This document shows, one piece after another, positions 56,760 through 64,000 of a DNA stretch of 64,000 bases (position 1 is the stretch's first letter; the number at the start of each line of letters is the position of its first letter). The stretch is from the NCBI GenBank assembly GCA_023386645.1, contig JAEWJI010000058.1:203432-267431 (forward strand), given 5' to 3'. Made by a program: the position numbers and the translations under genes. The DNA is from Pseudomonadota bacterium (GTDB lineage: Bacteria > Pseudomonadota > Alphaproteobacteria > Caulobacterales > Caulobacteraceae). The notes under the pieces are model-generated. The model saw only the letters and a program-made list of their open reading frames with translations, searched no databases and was not told the DNA's origin.

Positions 56760-58328
56760 ATGGCCGGGGAACCGAGGCGGATGAACCGGAGGCAGGCGGT
56801 CGCGCTGGGAGGCGGGCTCATGCTCGCGGGCGGCTGGCGCGGGCGTTCTGATCCGGTCGCGGCCACGCCTCACGGCCCGATCTCGGGAGTCTGGGACGAA
56901 GGGATCGCCGTCTTCAGGGGCGTTCCCTACGGCGCCGACACCGGCCCGCGCCGCTTCCTTCCGCCCGCGCCGCCCGTGGCCTGGAGGGATGTGCTCGCCT
57001 GCCGAGCGTACGGACCCGCCTCGCCCCAGCGGGGCGACGAGCCCAACCAGGCGGAAGACTGCCTTCGCCTGAACGTCTGGACGCCAGGTCTCCATGGCGG
57101 TCGTCGGCCAGTCCTGGTCTACATCCATGGCGGCGCCTATTCGAGCGGATCGGGCTCCAGTCCGCTGACGGACGGGGCCCGGCTGGCGAGGCGCGGCGAT
57201 GTGGTGGTGGTCACCGTCAATCACCGGCTGAACGCCCTAGGCTACGCCTATCTGGCGAGGCTCGCGCCAGGGTTCGAGGACAGCGGCAATCTGGGTCAGC
57301 TCGATCTGATCCTGGCGCTCAAGTGGGTGCGGGACGCGATCGCGGCCTTCGGCGGGGACCCCGGGCGGGTCACCGTCTTCGGCCAGTCCGGGGGCGGGGC
57401 CAAGATCGCGACCCTGATGGCGACGCCGGGGGCGGCCGGCCTGTTCCATCGCGCGGCGACCATGAGCGGGCAGCAGGTGACGGCGTCGGGGCCGCTCAAC
57501 GCCACCCGCCGGGCTGAAGCCTGGCTTGAGGCGCTGGGCCTGCCGCGGGATCGGATCGGGGAGGTCCGGACCCTGCCGGTCGAACGGCTGATCGAGGCGA
57601 CGGCGGCGACCGACCCGATCCTGGGCGGCGGCCTCTACTTCGGACCGGTGCTGGACGGCCGTACGCTGGACCGGCATCCCTTCTATCCGGACGCGCCGGC
57701 CCAGAGCGCCGCCGTCCCGATGATGATCGGCAATACACGGGAAGAGACCCTCGCCTTCCTGGGCGGCGACCCGGCCAACGCGGAGCTGACCTGGGACACC
57801 CTGCCGGCGCGGATGACCCCGGCCCAGATGCGGATCGACGTGGCGCCCGAGGCCGTGGTCGCCTGGTACAGGGCCCGCCATCCGGAGATGACCCCCGATC
57901 AGGTCCTGATCCGCGCCACCACCGCGGCCCGGTCCTGGAGGGCGGCGGTGATCGAGGCGGAGGCGCGGGCGCGGCAGGGGTCGCCGGCCTTCGTCTACCA
58001 GCTGGACTGGCCGGCCCGGCTGCCCGGCGGGCGGACCGGCGCCTACCACACCTCCGACATCCCCCTGATGTTCGACACCCTGGCGGCCCCCGGCTCGGGA
58101 GCGATCGGACCCGGGGCGCAAGGGATGGCCGAGGTGATGAGCGAGGCCCTTCTGGCCTTCGCCCGCTCCGGTGACCCCAACCATCCGGGCCTGTCGACTT
58201 GGACGCCCTATTCGCTGGAGCGGCGAGAGACCATGATCCTCGACCTGCCGCCCCGGATGGAGGACGATCCGCGCGGCGACGAACGGGCCTTCTTCGCCCG
58301 CATCCCCTATGTCCAGCCCGGGACCTGA
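56760..58328 (+). CDS. Type B carboxylesterase, probably Tat-exported
   Basis: A 522-residue carboxylesterase/lipase of the cholinesterase-like family: oxyanion hole HGGAY at 123-127, nucleophile Ser210 in FGQSGGGAKI (GxSxG), EDCLRLNVW as the family signature, and the late histidine in TGAYHTSDIPLMF. The N-terminus MNRRQAVALGGGLMLAGGW has a twin-arginine motif before a hydrophobic stretch, consistent with Tat export. ATG 56781 is an alternative start. It overlaps nothing but is followed after one base by the lipoprotein gene ATG, so the two are co-transcribed. Substrate unknown. Confidence 0.87.
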   Translation: MAGEPRRMNRRQAVALGGGLMLAGGWRGRSDPVAATPHGPISGVWDEGIAVFRGVPYGADTGPRRFLPPAPPVAWRDVLACRAYGPASPQRGDEPNQAEDCLRLNVWTPGLHGGRRPVLVYIHGGAYSSGSGSSPLTDGARLARRGDVVVVTVNHRLNALGYAYLARLAPGFEDSGNLGQLDLILALKWVRDAIAAFGGDPGRVTVFGQSGGGAKIATLMATPGAAGLFHRAATMSGQQVTASGPLNATRRAEAWLEALGLPRDRIGEVRTLPVERLIEATAATDPILGGGLYFGPVLDGRTLDRHPFYPDAPAQSAAVPMMIGNTREETLAFLGGDPANAELTWDTLPARMTPAQMRIDVAPEAVVAWYRARHPEMTPDQVLIRATTAARSWRAAVIEAEARARQGSPAFVYQLDWPARLPGGRTGAYHTSDIPLMFDTLAAPGSGAIGPGAQGMAEVMSEALLAFARSGDPNHPGLSTWTPYSLERRETMILDLPPRMEDDPRGDERAFFARIPYVQPGT

Positions 58329-58329
58329 G

Positions 58330-59091
58330 ATGAGACGCACCGCTCTGCTTGTCCTGGCCCTGACGGTGCTCGGAGGCTGTGCGACGGGCGCCGTCACCGA
58401 GCCGAGCTGGGCGGCGCGGCCCTCTCCGGACGATCTGGGCGAGGCCTATCCGACCTTCGCGAGCATGATCGGCCAGTATGGCCGGGTGAAGCTGCGTTGT
58501 GAGGGGACGTCCGGCGGGGAGCTGGCCGACTGCCGCGCGACCGAGACTACACCTCCCGGGCTTGGCTTCGACCGGGCGGCCCTGAGCCTGACGGATCGGT
58601 TTCGTCTCCACCCCCGGCAGGTGGGCGACCGGGTCACCGAGGCGGAGGTCGAGTTCAGCATCGTCTTTCAGCTTTCAGAGGAGCCTGAGAACCATTGGCT
58701 GGAGCCCGAGCCGACGCTCGACGAGGTGACCCGGGCCCGCGAGGTCGCCGCCCGCCACCTGCCGCCGCCCGAGCGGATGATGGCGGACCTGGGGCCGGGC
58801 AAGCTGGGCGTCGATCCTGATCGGGAGGCCTGGGTGCGCCAGCAGATCATCGAGGCGGAGACGGAGCTGAGGCCCGCGCGGCTGGACGCGATGGCCCTGG
58901 CCTGGGCCAGGCTCCTGGACATTGAGATGATCGAGTCGCTCTCGGCGGGTCAGCGGCGGCCACCTCCGCCCGACCCCGCGCGGATGAAGGCCGCGCTGAA
59001 CGGCATGGACGCGGTCCACGATGTCCTGATGGAGCGACTGCGGGCCCGCTACTGCGACCGCTATCCCTGCGTCATCGCACCTCGGGACTAG
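58330..59091 (+). CDS. Lipoprotein with a TonB-C-like domain
   Basis: A 253-residue lipoprotein (MRRTALLVLALTVLGGCATG; cysteine at 17). Residues about 40-125 follow the energy-transducer TonB C-terminal pattern: GRVKLRCEGTSGGELADCRA, then PGLGFDRAALSLTDRFRLHP (each abridged to 20 or fewer). The rest is helical. Without a TonB transmembrane anchor and proline spacer it is unlikely to energise receptors; the domain occurs in many Caulobacteraceae lipoproteins of unknown role. The ATG follows the esterase stop by one base. Confidence 0.72.
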   Translation: MRRTALLVLALTVLGGCATGAVTEPSWAARPSPDDLGEAYPTFASMIGQYGRVKLRCEGTSGGELADCRATETTPPGLGFDRAALSLTDRFRLHPRQVGDRVTEAEVEFSIVFQLSEEPENHWLEPEPTLDEVTRAREVAARHLPPPERMMADLGPGKLGVDPDREAWVRQQIIEAETELRPARLDAMALAWARLLDIEMIESLSAGQRRPPPPDPARMKAALNGMDAVHDVLMERLRARYCDRYPCVIAPRD

Positions 59092-59098
59092 GGTCGGT

Positions 59099-60145
59099 TC
59101 AGGCCTCCGCTGTCTCGGTACGGCGCTTCATCAGGGCGTCGAAGCTGTCCCAGACGCCGTCGGCCCCGTGCCAGGCGCCCCGGGTGGCGGCCTTGGAATA
59201 CTCCGTCGCGCGGGCTTCGAAGAAGTTGGCGTGTTCCACCCCTGACAGGAGGCTCTGGAGCCAGGGCAGGGGGTTCTCGCGCGAGCCGCCGTAGAGCTCG
59301 GGCAGGTGCAGCTGGCGCAGGCGCCAGTCGGCGATGAAGCGGATGTAGGCCTTGATGTCCGACGGGGTCATGCCGTTCACCGGGCCCTGTTCGAAGGCCA
59401 GGTCGATGAACTTGTCCTCCATCTCGACCACGGTGCGGCAGCACTCGACGATGTCTTCCGCCACGGCCTTGGTCACCGCGCCCGTCTCCTTGGCGAAGGC
59501 GTGGTAGAGCTTGATGATCCCCTCGCAGTGCAGGCTCTCGTCGCGGACCGACCAGGACACGATCTGGCCCATGCCCTTCATCTTGTTCTGGCGCGGGAAA
59601 TTCATCAGCATGGCGAAGCTGGCGAACAGCTGAAGCCCCTCGGCGAAGCCGCCGAACATGGCCAGCGTCCGGCAGATGTCGGCGTCCGTCTCGACCCCGA
59701 ACTGGCCCATGTAGTCGTGCTTGTCCCGCATGGCCTCGTATTCCATGAAGGCGCCGAACTCGGCCTCGGGCATGCCGATGGTCTCGAGCAGCAGGGCGTA
59801 GGCCGCGATGTGGATGGTCTCCATGTTGGCGAAGGACGCCAGCATCATCTTGACCTCGGTCGGTTTGAACACCCGACCGTAGCGTTCCATGTAGTTGTCC
59901 TGGACCTCGATGTCCGCCTGGGTGAAGAAGCGGAAGATCTGGGTCAGGAGGTTGCGCTCGCCGTCGTTGAGGTTGGCCGCCCAGTCCTTGCAGTCCTCGC
60001 CCAGAGGCACCTCCTCGGGCATCCAGTGGACCTGCTGCTGCTTCTTCCACATGTCGAAGGCCCACGGATACCGGAACGGCTTGTAGGCGGCCGAGGGAGT
60101 CAGCAGGCCGGGGAGGGCGGGAACGATCGGGACGTGAGCGTTCAT
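59099..60145 (-). CDS. nrdB: Class Ia ribonucleotide reductase beta subunit
   Basis: A 348-residue R2 protein. The diiron ligands sit in the four-helix bundle (EVQDNYMERYGRVF region, FANMETIHIAAYALLLE, EFGAFMEYEAMRDKHDYM and DESLHCEGIIKLYHAF, which contains the Glu and His of the second site). Together with NrdA, not in this window, it makes deoxynucleotides under oxygen using a tyrosyl radical. It converges on the lipoprotein gene with a gap of 7 bases. The 180-base upstream region carries two GANTC sites, so cell-cycle methylation could affect expression. Confidence 0.95.
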   Translation of the reverse strand: MNAHVPIVPALPGLLTPSAAYKPFRYPWAFDMWKKQQQVHWMPEEVPLGEDCKDWAANLNDGERNLLTQIFRFFTQADIEVQDNYMERYGRVFKPTEVKMMLASFANMETIHIAAYALLLETIGMPEAEFGAFMEYEAMRDKHDYMGQFGVETDADICRTLAMFGGFAEGLQLFASFAMLMNFPRQNKMKGMGQIVSWSVRDESLHCEGIIKLYHAFAKETGAVTKAVAEDIVECCRTVVEMEDKFIDLAFEQGPVNGMTPSDIKAYIRFIADWRLRQLHLPELYGGSRENPLPWLQSLLSGVEHANFFEARATEYSKAATRGAWHGADGVWDSFDALMKRRTETAEA

Positions 60146-60197
60146 AGGGAGATGACCGAAATCTGACGGGGGACGGGACTGCGGCCAATGAAACCCA

Positions 60198-60261
60198 GAA
60201 TCGACCCAATTGCTACGGGTTGATGATTAACGATCCCCAGCATCAACATGTTGTGTGAATC
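60198..60261 (-). promoter_or_regulatory. nrdB upstream region with two GANTC sites and a 10-bp palindrome
   Basis: GAATC occurs at 60198-60202 and 60257-60261, the recognition sequence of the CcrM methylase, and CAACATGTTG at 60244-60253 is a perfect palindrome. In Caulobacter several replication genes respond to GANTC methylation through GcrA. The palindrome does not match the NrdR box well. No certain -10/-35 pair was found. Confidence 0.35.
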
Positions 60262-60326
60262 GGGGGATTGTTTGTCATGTCACCCTCGAAAAACGGGCGC
60301 CATGGCATGACACGAGGCGGTCCCGT

Positions 60327-60881
60327 TCAGTCCGCGTCATCCCCTTCCGCCGGCTCCAGGTCCTGATCTCCCCCGTCTTTCATGCCGAGCCTGCGCAGAT
60401 AGGCGGCGCGCAGATAGTCGATCTCCCGGAAGGGACGGCTCTCCTCATCCACCCGGTCGCCGCAGCGATCGATCAGGGCGACCAGCCGCATCCAGGCGAC
60501 GGCCTGCTGCGGCTTGTCGACGGCCGCCGATTCCGAGGCTTGCCGAAAGGCGAAGCGGCGCAGATCCCGTGGCGTTGGGTCGAACATGAGGAAGAACCGG
60601 TCGGAGCCCTCGGCGTTCTTGATCTCCTCCAGTTCCGGATCACGCTCGATCGCCTCCTCGCGCGAGAGGGGCGGGCGCAGCCAGTCTGGCGGCACGGCCA
60701 GGGGCTGGGGCTCGATGTCGCGGCGTCGCCAGCCCTCGACGGCGGCGCGGCGCCGCAGGGTGCGCTCCGTGAAACCATAGCGTTCGGCGACGACTGGGGC
60801 GGTGTCTCCGGCCAGAAAGTCGCGTCGTGCGAGCGCCCAGAGCTCGGCGTCGGGGCGGGGCGGGCGGTGGGCGTGGGTCAT
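60327..60881 (-). CDS. Hypothetical protein with an N-terminal helix-turn-helix-like segment
   Basis: A 184-residue soluble protein. Residues about 15-55 (LARRDFLAGDTAPVVAERYG, FTERTLRRRAAVEGW) look like the helix-turn-helix of terminase-small-subunit or transposase-like proteins. The remainder is acidic and helical with no known fold. The start at ATG 60881 is chosen because GGAGG lies directly before it, although unusually close; an upstream frame to 60971 lacks support. No related genes are near. Confidence 0.6.
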   Translation of the reverse strand: MTHAHRPPRPDAELWALARRDFLAGDTAPVVAERYGFTERTLRRRAAVEGWRRRDIEPQPLAVPPDWLRPPLSREEAIERDPELEEIKNAEGSDRFFLMFDPTPRDLRRFAFRQASESAAVDKPQQAVAWMRLVALIDRCGDRVDEESRPFREIDYLRAAYLRRLGMKDGGDQDLEPAEGDDAD

Positions 60882-61091
60882 GCCTCCATTGTCACCCCGT
60901 TCCGGCCCATGATGCGCCGAAAGCTCGAGATCCTGCCTGTCGCCTTGTTTAATTTGATGAAGTTCTTCCAAGCTCTGATGAGCTGACGTTCTGCTTGAGC
61001 GAGGTCAGGCCTGTGCTCTGGCGCGTGCGGCTCCTCGTCAGAGGGCCCGCACGCCGGTAGGCTTGGACGCGATCCACACGCGGAGCGGGCG

Positions 61092-61748
61092 ATGACGGAA
61101 GGCTATCTGGTCTATGGCGCGGTCGGGTCCGGATCGGTCCCGGTCGAGGCGGCCCTGACCCTGATCGGGGCGCCCTATCGGGTGGAGGAGATCGTCACCT
61201 ACGCCTCGGAGGAAGAGCGCGAGCGGATGGCGCCGCACAATCCGATGCGCCAGGTCCCGGCCCTGGTGACGCCCGACGGAGAGACGATCACCGAGAGCGC
61301 GGCCATCCTGCTGTGGCTGACCGAACGGCATCCGAACGCCGGCCTCGCGCCGCCGCCGGGCGATCCGACGCGGGGCCAGTTCCTGCGCTGGATGAGCTTC
61401 ATCCCGGCCAGCATCTATTCGATGTACTGGGTGCGCGACGTGCCCTCGCGGCTGGTCGGCGACGACCCGGCGGCGCAAGGCGAGATGGACCGGCGCACGC
61501 TGGACCGGATCGCGGAATGCTGGGCGGTGATGGAGGGCCAGACCGAGCCCGGCGGCTTCGTCCTGGGCGACCGGCTGACGGTGCTCGACCTCTATATGAC
61601 GGTGGTCAGCCGCTGGCGGCCGCTGCGCCGGCGTTTCCACCAGGTCGCGCCGCGCCTGGGCCAGGTGGCGCGCCGGGTCGACGCCCTGCCCGAACTCCAG
61701 GACCTGTGGGCCAGGCGATTCCCGTTCGAGGGCGACTATTCGGACTGA
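61092..61748 (+). CDS. Glutathione S-transferase family protein
   Basis: A 218-residue GST. The thioredoxin-like N-domain shows the cis-proline in NPMRQVPALVTPDG and the glutathione-binding TESAAILLWL (about 68-77); the helical C-domain has LGDRLTVLDLYMTVVSRW, the conserved N-capping box (about 157-174). The usual catalytic Ser/Tyr near residue 10 is in a GSGSVPVEA stretch. Role is detoxification or redox, specificity unknown. Its last 13 bases overlap the convergent serine hydrolase gene. Confidence 0.9.
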   Translation: MTEGYLVYGAVGSGSVPVEAALTLIGAPYRVEEIVTYASEEERERMAPHNPMRQVPALVTPDGETITESAAILLWLTERHPNAGLAPPPGDPTRGQFLRWMSFIPASIYSMYWVRDVPSRLVGDDPAAQGEMDRRTLDRIAECWAVMEGQTEPGGFVLGDRLTVLDLYMTVVSRWRPLRRRFHQVAPRLGQVARRVDALPELQDLWARRFPFEGDYSD

Positions 61749-62908
61749 TCCGCGTCGATGGCCGCCTTGATGCGGTTCAGGAAGGCCAGGCGGGCGTCGG
61801 AGCGGGCCTGGCCGGTGGCGGTCGGCCAGGACGACAGGAAAACGACGACCAGGCTGCGAGCCGGATCGACGTGGATCATCTGGCCGAAAATGCCGGCGGC
61901 CTCGAAGGCCTGGCCGCGCGTCCACCACTGGGCGCCGTAGCCGCGCTCGGAGTTCGGGAAGTCGATGTGCTCGCGCGTGGCGTAGGCGAACCAGTCGGGG
62001 CTCGCCACCTGGCCGCCCGGGACCGCGCCGCGCTCCAGCGCCATCAGCCCGACCCGGCCCCAGTCGCGCAAGGTCGCCGAGACGCAGCATCCGCCGCTCT
62101 CCTGGCCCTGGGCGTCGAGCATCCACCAGGCGGGGCCTTCCATGCCGGCGGGATCCCAGACCTTTTCCTTGAGGTAGGCCGAAAGGGGCCGGCCGGTCGC
62201 GCGGGCGACCAGGACCCCAATCAGGTTGGTCTCGCCGGTGTTGTAGTTCCAGGTCTCGCCCGGGGGATGGGCGCGGACCAGGCCCCGCAGATAGGCGACG
62301 GTGGCGTTCCCGGCGGCGGGCGGCGGGGTCATGTAGAAGCGCGCGACGTCCGAGGCGGGATCGGTATAGTCCTCGTTCCAGGCCGCGCCCGAGGTCATGG
62401 TCAGGACCTGGGCGATCGTGACGCCGTCATAGGCTCCGCCCGCCAGTTCCGGGATGTAGGCGGTCACCGGGTCCTCGATGGAGCGGATCGAGCCGTCCGC
62501 GACCGCCGCCCCGACGAGGGTCGAGGTCAGGGACTTGGTCATGGAGAAACTGTCCCAGGGGTCGGAGGAAGTGAGGTCCAGGCCGTATTCCTCCATCCGG
62601 ACGCGTCCGTCGTGGATCACCAGGACGCCGGCGACCCGCTCGGCCTGCATATAGGGGCCGGGGTCGAGGTCGAGCGGCTCACCCGCCGGCAGGGGGCGGG
62701 GGGCGGGAGAAGGCTCGATCCGCACATGCGGGATCAACTCGGCCATGCGGCGCAGGTCGCGCTCGCGGCGCTCGGCCGGCCAGAACAGCACCTCCATGTC
62801 GGGCGGCGGAGCGGCGGTCGCCTGCGCCTGCTGGGCCAACGCCGGAGAAGCGGAGGCTGTCGTCAGGGCGGCGGCGACCAGGGCGAGGATCAGGCGGCGA
62901 TCGATCAT
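61736..62908 (-). CDS. Serine hydrolase of the beta-lactamase/class C PBP family
   Basis: A 390-residue exported enzyme. Signal peptide 1-25 (ending SPALAQQ), SxxK motif SMTK at 122-125, an NYNTGETN segment in the place of the YxN motif, and a late HVDPARSLVVVFLS strand. Proteins of this group (6-aminohexanoate-dimer hydrolase or esterase-like) are more often esterases than true beta-lactamases. ATG 62908 has AAGGAG seven bases upstream; the extension to 63022 is antisense to the next gene. It is convergent with the GST gene. Confidence 0.88.
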   Translation of the reverse strand: MIDRRLILALVAAALTTASASPALAQQAQATAAPPPDMEVLFWPAERRERDLRRMAELIPHVRIEPSPAPRPLPAGEPLDLDPGPYMQAERVAGVLVIHDGRVRMEEYGLDLTSSDPWDSFSMTKSLTSTLVGAAVADGSIRSIEDPVTAYIPELAGGAYDGVTIAQVLTMTSGAAWNEDYTDPASDVARFYMTPPPAAGNATVAYLRGLVRAHPPGETWNYNTGETNLIGVLVARATGRPLSAYLKEKVWDPAGMEGPAWWMLDAQGQESGGCCVSATLRDWGRVGLMALERGAVPGGQVASPDWFAYATREHIDFPNSERGYGAQWWTRGQAFEAAGIFGQMIHVDPARSLVVVFLSSWPTATGQARSDARLAFLNRIKAAIDADQSE

Positions 62909-62961
62909 TGGGGTCTCCTTGGCCGGCCAGCCTGCCGCGCCCGGAGGCCGCAGGGAAGCCC

Positions 62962-62987
62962 GGAACCCGGGGCGGAGCGGAGCCGTT
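62962..62987 (+). promoter_or_regulatory. Possible EcfG promoter before the nucleotidyltransferase gene
   Basis: GGAAC (62962-62966), 17 bases, CGTT (62984-62987). The match is exact, but the spacer is very GC-rich and the region is narrow, so chance is not excluded. A start near 62995 would give a leader of about 26 bases before the ATG at 63021. Confidence 0.45.
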
Positions 62988-63020
62988 CCCAAGGCCTCGC
63001 TATCAGAGGCTTTTCCCCGC

Positions 63021-63800
63021 ATGTCCGACGTCGTCGCCGATCCGACCTTCGAGCCGCCGGAGGACGCCGTCGCCTTCTATGAGGAGAGCCTGCGGCTGTT
63101 GAAGGAGTCGGGCATCCCATTCCTGCTGTCGGGCACCTATGCGGTGACGGCCTATACGGGCATCCGTCGGCCGACCAAGGACCTGGACGTCTTCTGCAAG
63201 CCCGGGGACTATCCCCGCATCCTGGCATGGTTCCAGGCGCGCGGGTACCGCACCGACGTCGAGGACGAGCGCTGGATCGCCAAGGTCTGGAAGGACGAGA
63301 AGCACTTCTTCGACGTGATCTTCGCCATGTCGAACGGTACGATCGCGGTCAACGACGCCTGGTTCGGCCCCGACACGATCGAGGTCTATGGCCACGAGGT
63401 GGGGATCACCCCGCCGACGGCGCTGATCCTGTCCAAGGTCTTCATCCAGGACCGCTACCGCTACGACGGTGCTGACGTGAACCACATCATCCTGAAGCAG
63501 TCCGACGCCATCGACTGGAAGTCGCTGCTGGACCAGATGGACCTGTATTGGGAGGTGCTGATGGCGCACCTGCTGAACTTCCGGTTCGCCTATCCGACCG
63601 AGCGGGACAAGGTGCCCGCCTGGGTGATGACCGAGCTGACCGAGCGCCTCCAGGCCCAGGTCAACCTGCCGCCGCCCCGGGTGAAGGTGTGCCGGGGCCG
63701 GCTGTTCAGCGCGCGCGACTACGTGTTCGACGTGGCGGAATGGGGCTTTGGCGACGTGGTCGGCAAGGGGCTGGAGGAGCGCCATGATCCGATCCATTGA
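63021..63800 (+). CDS. Nucleotidyltransferase-fold protein
   Basis: A 259-residue protein with the minimal nucleotidyltransferase pattern: GTYAVTAYTG (in the place of the GS motif), then RRPTKDLDVF with the metal-binding DLD, and FFDVIFAM for the third acidic residue. Similar proteins (DUF6036/COG2253-like) act alone or as toxin partners; here no antitoxin-like gene adjoins. The region after 180 is helical. Only 112 bases separate it from the divergent serine hydrolase gene, and an EcfG-like promoter precedes it. Substrate unknown. Confidence 0.78.
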   Translation: MSDVVADPTFEPPEDAVAFYEESLRLLKESGIPFLLSGTYAVTAYTGIRRPTKDLDVFCKPGDYPRILAWFQARGYRTDVEDERWIAKVWKDEKHFFDVIFAMSNGTIAVNDAWFGPDTIEVYGHEVGITPPTALILSKVFIQDRYRYDGADVNHIILKQSDAIDWKSLLDQMDLYWEVLMAHLLNFRFAYPTERDKVPAWVMTELTERLQAQVNLPPPRVKVCRGRLFSARDYVFDVAEWGFGDVVGKGLEERHDPIH

Positions 63801-63805
63801 GTTTT

Positions 63806-63899
63806 TTGGGCGCTATCGCTCGGCCCGCGGGGCCTCGCTGCTTGAGCGGGGTATTGGGCGCTATCGCTCGGCCCGCGCGGCCTCGCTGCTTGAGCGCGG
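63806..63899. repeat. Two tandem copies of a 48-bp GC-rich repeat
   Basis: Units starting TTGGGCGCTATCGCTCGGCC at 63806 and 63854 follow each other with a 48-base period and only a few differences. They begin 5 bases after the nucleotidyltransferase stop. Each unit has dyad symmetry (CTCGGCC near GGCCTCG is not perfect). There are no spacers, so this is not a CRISPR array. Confidence 0.85.
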
Positions 63900-63910
63900 A
63901 CGGCTCCTGT

Positions 63911-64000
63911 CCTCCCCCGCGAGCGAAGCGACACGGGGGAGGGGGACCACGAAGTGGTGGAGGGGGCGACCCCCGACACCGGCTGTGGCGCTCGCCCCCC
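63911..64000. repeat. Composite palindromic intergenic repeat, continues past the window
   Basis: Three hairpins in series: CCTCCCCCG/CGGGGGAGG (63911-63942), CCAC-GAA-GTGG (63947-63957) and GGGGG-CGA-CCCCC (63962-63974), then a C-run at the end of the window. This is a REP-like intergenic element of the type scattered through Caulobacteraceae genomes. It may act on transcript ends; no coding content. Confidence 0.65.

Noticed and set aside
60244..60253. NrdR box before nrdB
   Set aside because: CAACATGTTG is a palindrome but does not match the ACACwATATwTTGTGT-like consensus, and a second box at the usual spacing is missing.
63806..63899. CRISPR array
   Set aside because: Only two contiguous units without spacers, and no cas genes anywhere in the window.

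Overview
This is a GC-rich chromosomal window from an alphaproteobacterium, most likely a member of the Caulobacteraceae and plausibly Brevundimonas. No rRNA or other species marker is present, so that placement is an inference. It rests on a PhyR/NepR/EcfG general stress response (GSR) locus, an imuA-imuB-dnaE2 mutasome with a GTTC-N7-GTTC LexA box, ubiE-ubiB, a SapC-like protein, and many intergenic palindromic repeats.

Layout. 1-8,278: the 3' end of clpB, a small membrane protein gene flanked by two near-identical composite palindromic repeats, a GIY-YIG protein, a cupin, a 6S-like RNA candidate, an SRAP peptidase with a DUF1801 gene, a Crp/Fnr regulator, phhB with an SDR gene, and ubiE-ubiB. 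8,275-11,769: four genes of a surface-sugar type cassette (aminotransferase, acetyltransferase, ATP-grasp, HAD). 11,766-14,938: succinate-semialdehyde dehydrogenase and an MFS transporter. 15,110-19,612: the GSR locus. It holds entericidin, phyK, ecfG and nepR on the minus strand and phyR on the plus strand, then a membrane protein gene and a structured small-RNA candidate. 19,709-25,872: an oxidoreductase, a MaoC-like gene, sapC, a sugar epimerase, a hydrolase, zur and a DUF885 lipoprotein. 26,016-46,747: tRNA-Arg(CCG) followed by a 20.7-kb island. 46,796-52,351: the SOS mutasome. 52,419-54,598: a Zur box and a histidine-rich ZnuD-type receptor. 54,643-64,000: assorted housekeeping and hypothetical genes (pirin, cytochrome c, carboxylesterase, nrdB, GST, serine hydrolase, nucleotidyltransferase), ending in repeats.

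Two systems stand out. First, the GSR locus carries five exact EcfG promoters (GGAAC, 16-17 bases, CGTT), and a sixth lies in front of the Crp/Fnr gene. They point to nepR-ecfG-phyK, phyR, entericidin, a membrane protein gene and a ~115-nt intergenic transcript that ends in a strong terminator and exposes a run of seven C residues. That last element resembles the stress sRNA GsrN of Caulobacter. Second, the tRNA-Arg island has 48-bp direct repeats (attL/attR), paired 11-bp repeats inside both ends that look like integrase arm sites, and integrase, AlpA and phage small-terminase genes at one end, as in phage satellites. Its cargo is a type I restriction-modification system with two extra genes inserted between hsdS and hsdR, a PLD-like two-gene module in front, and a 1,414-residue ATPase/DUF3883-like protein paired with a DUF6615-like nuclease behind.

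The zinc regulator Zur (24.0-24.5 kb) and a Zur-box-controlled ZnuD receptor (52.4-54.6 kb) probably form one regulatory circuit within the window.
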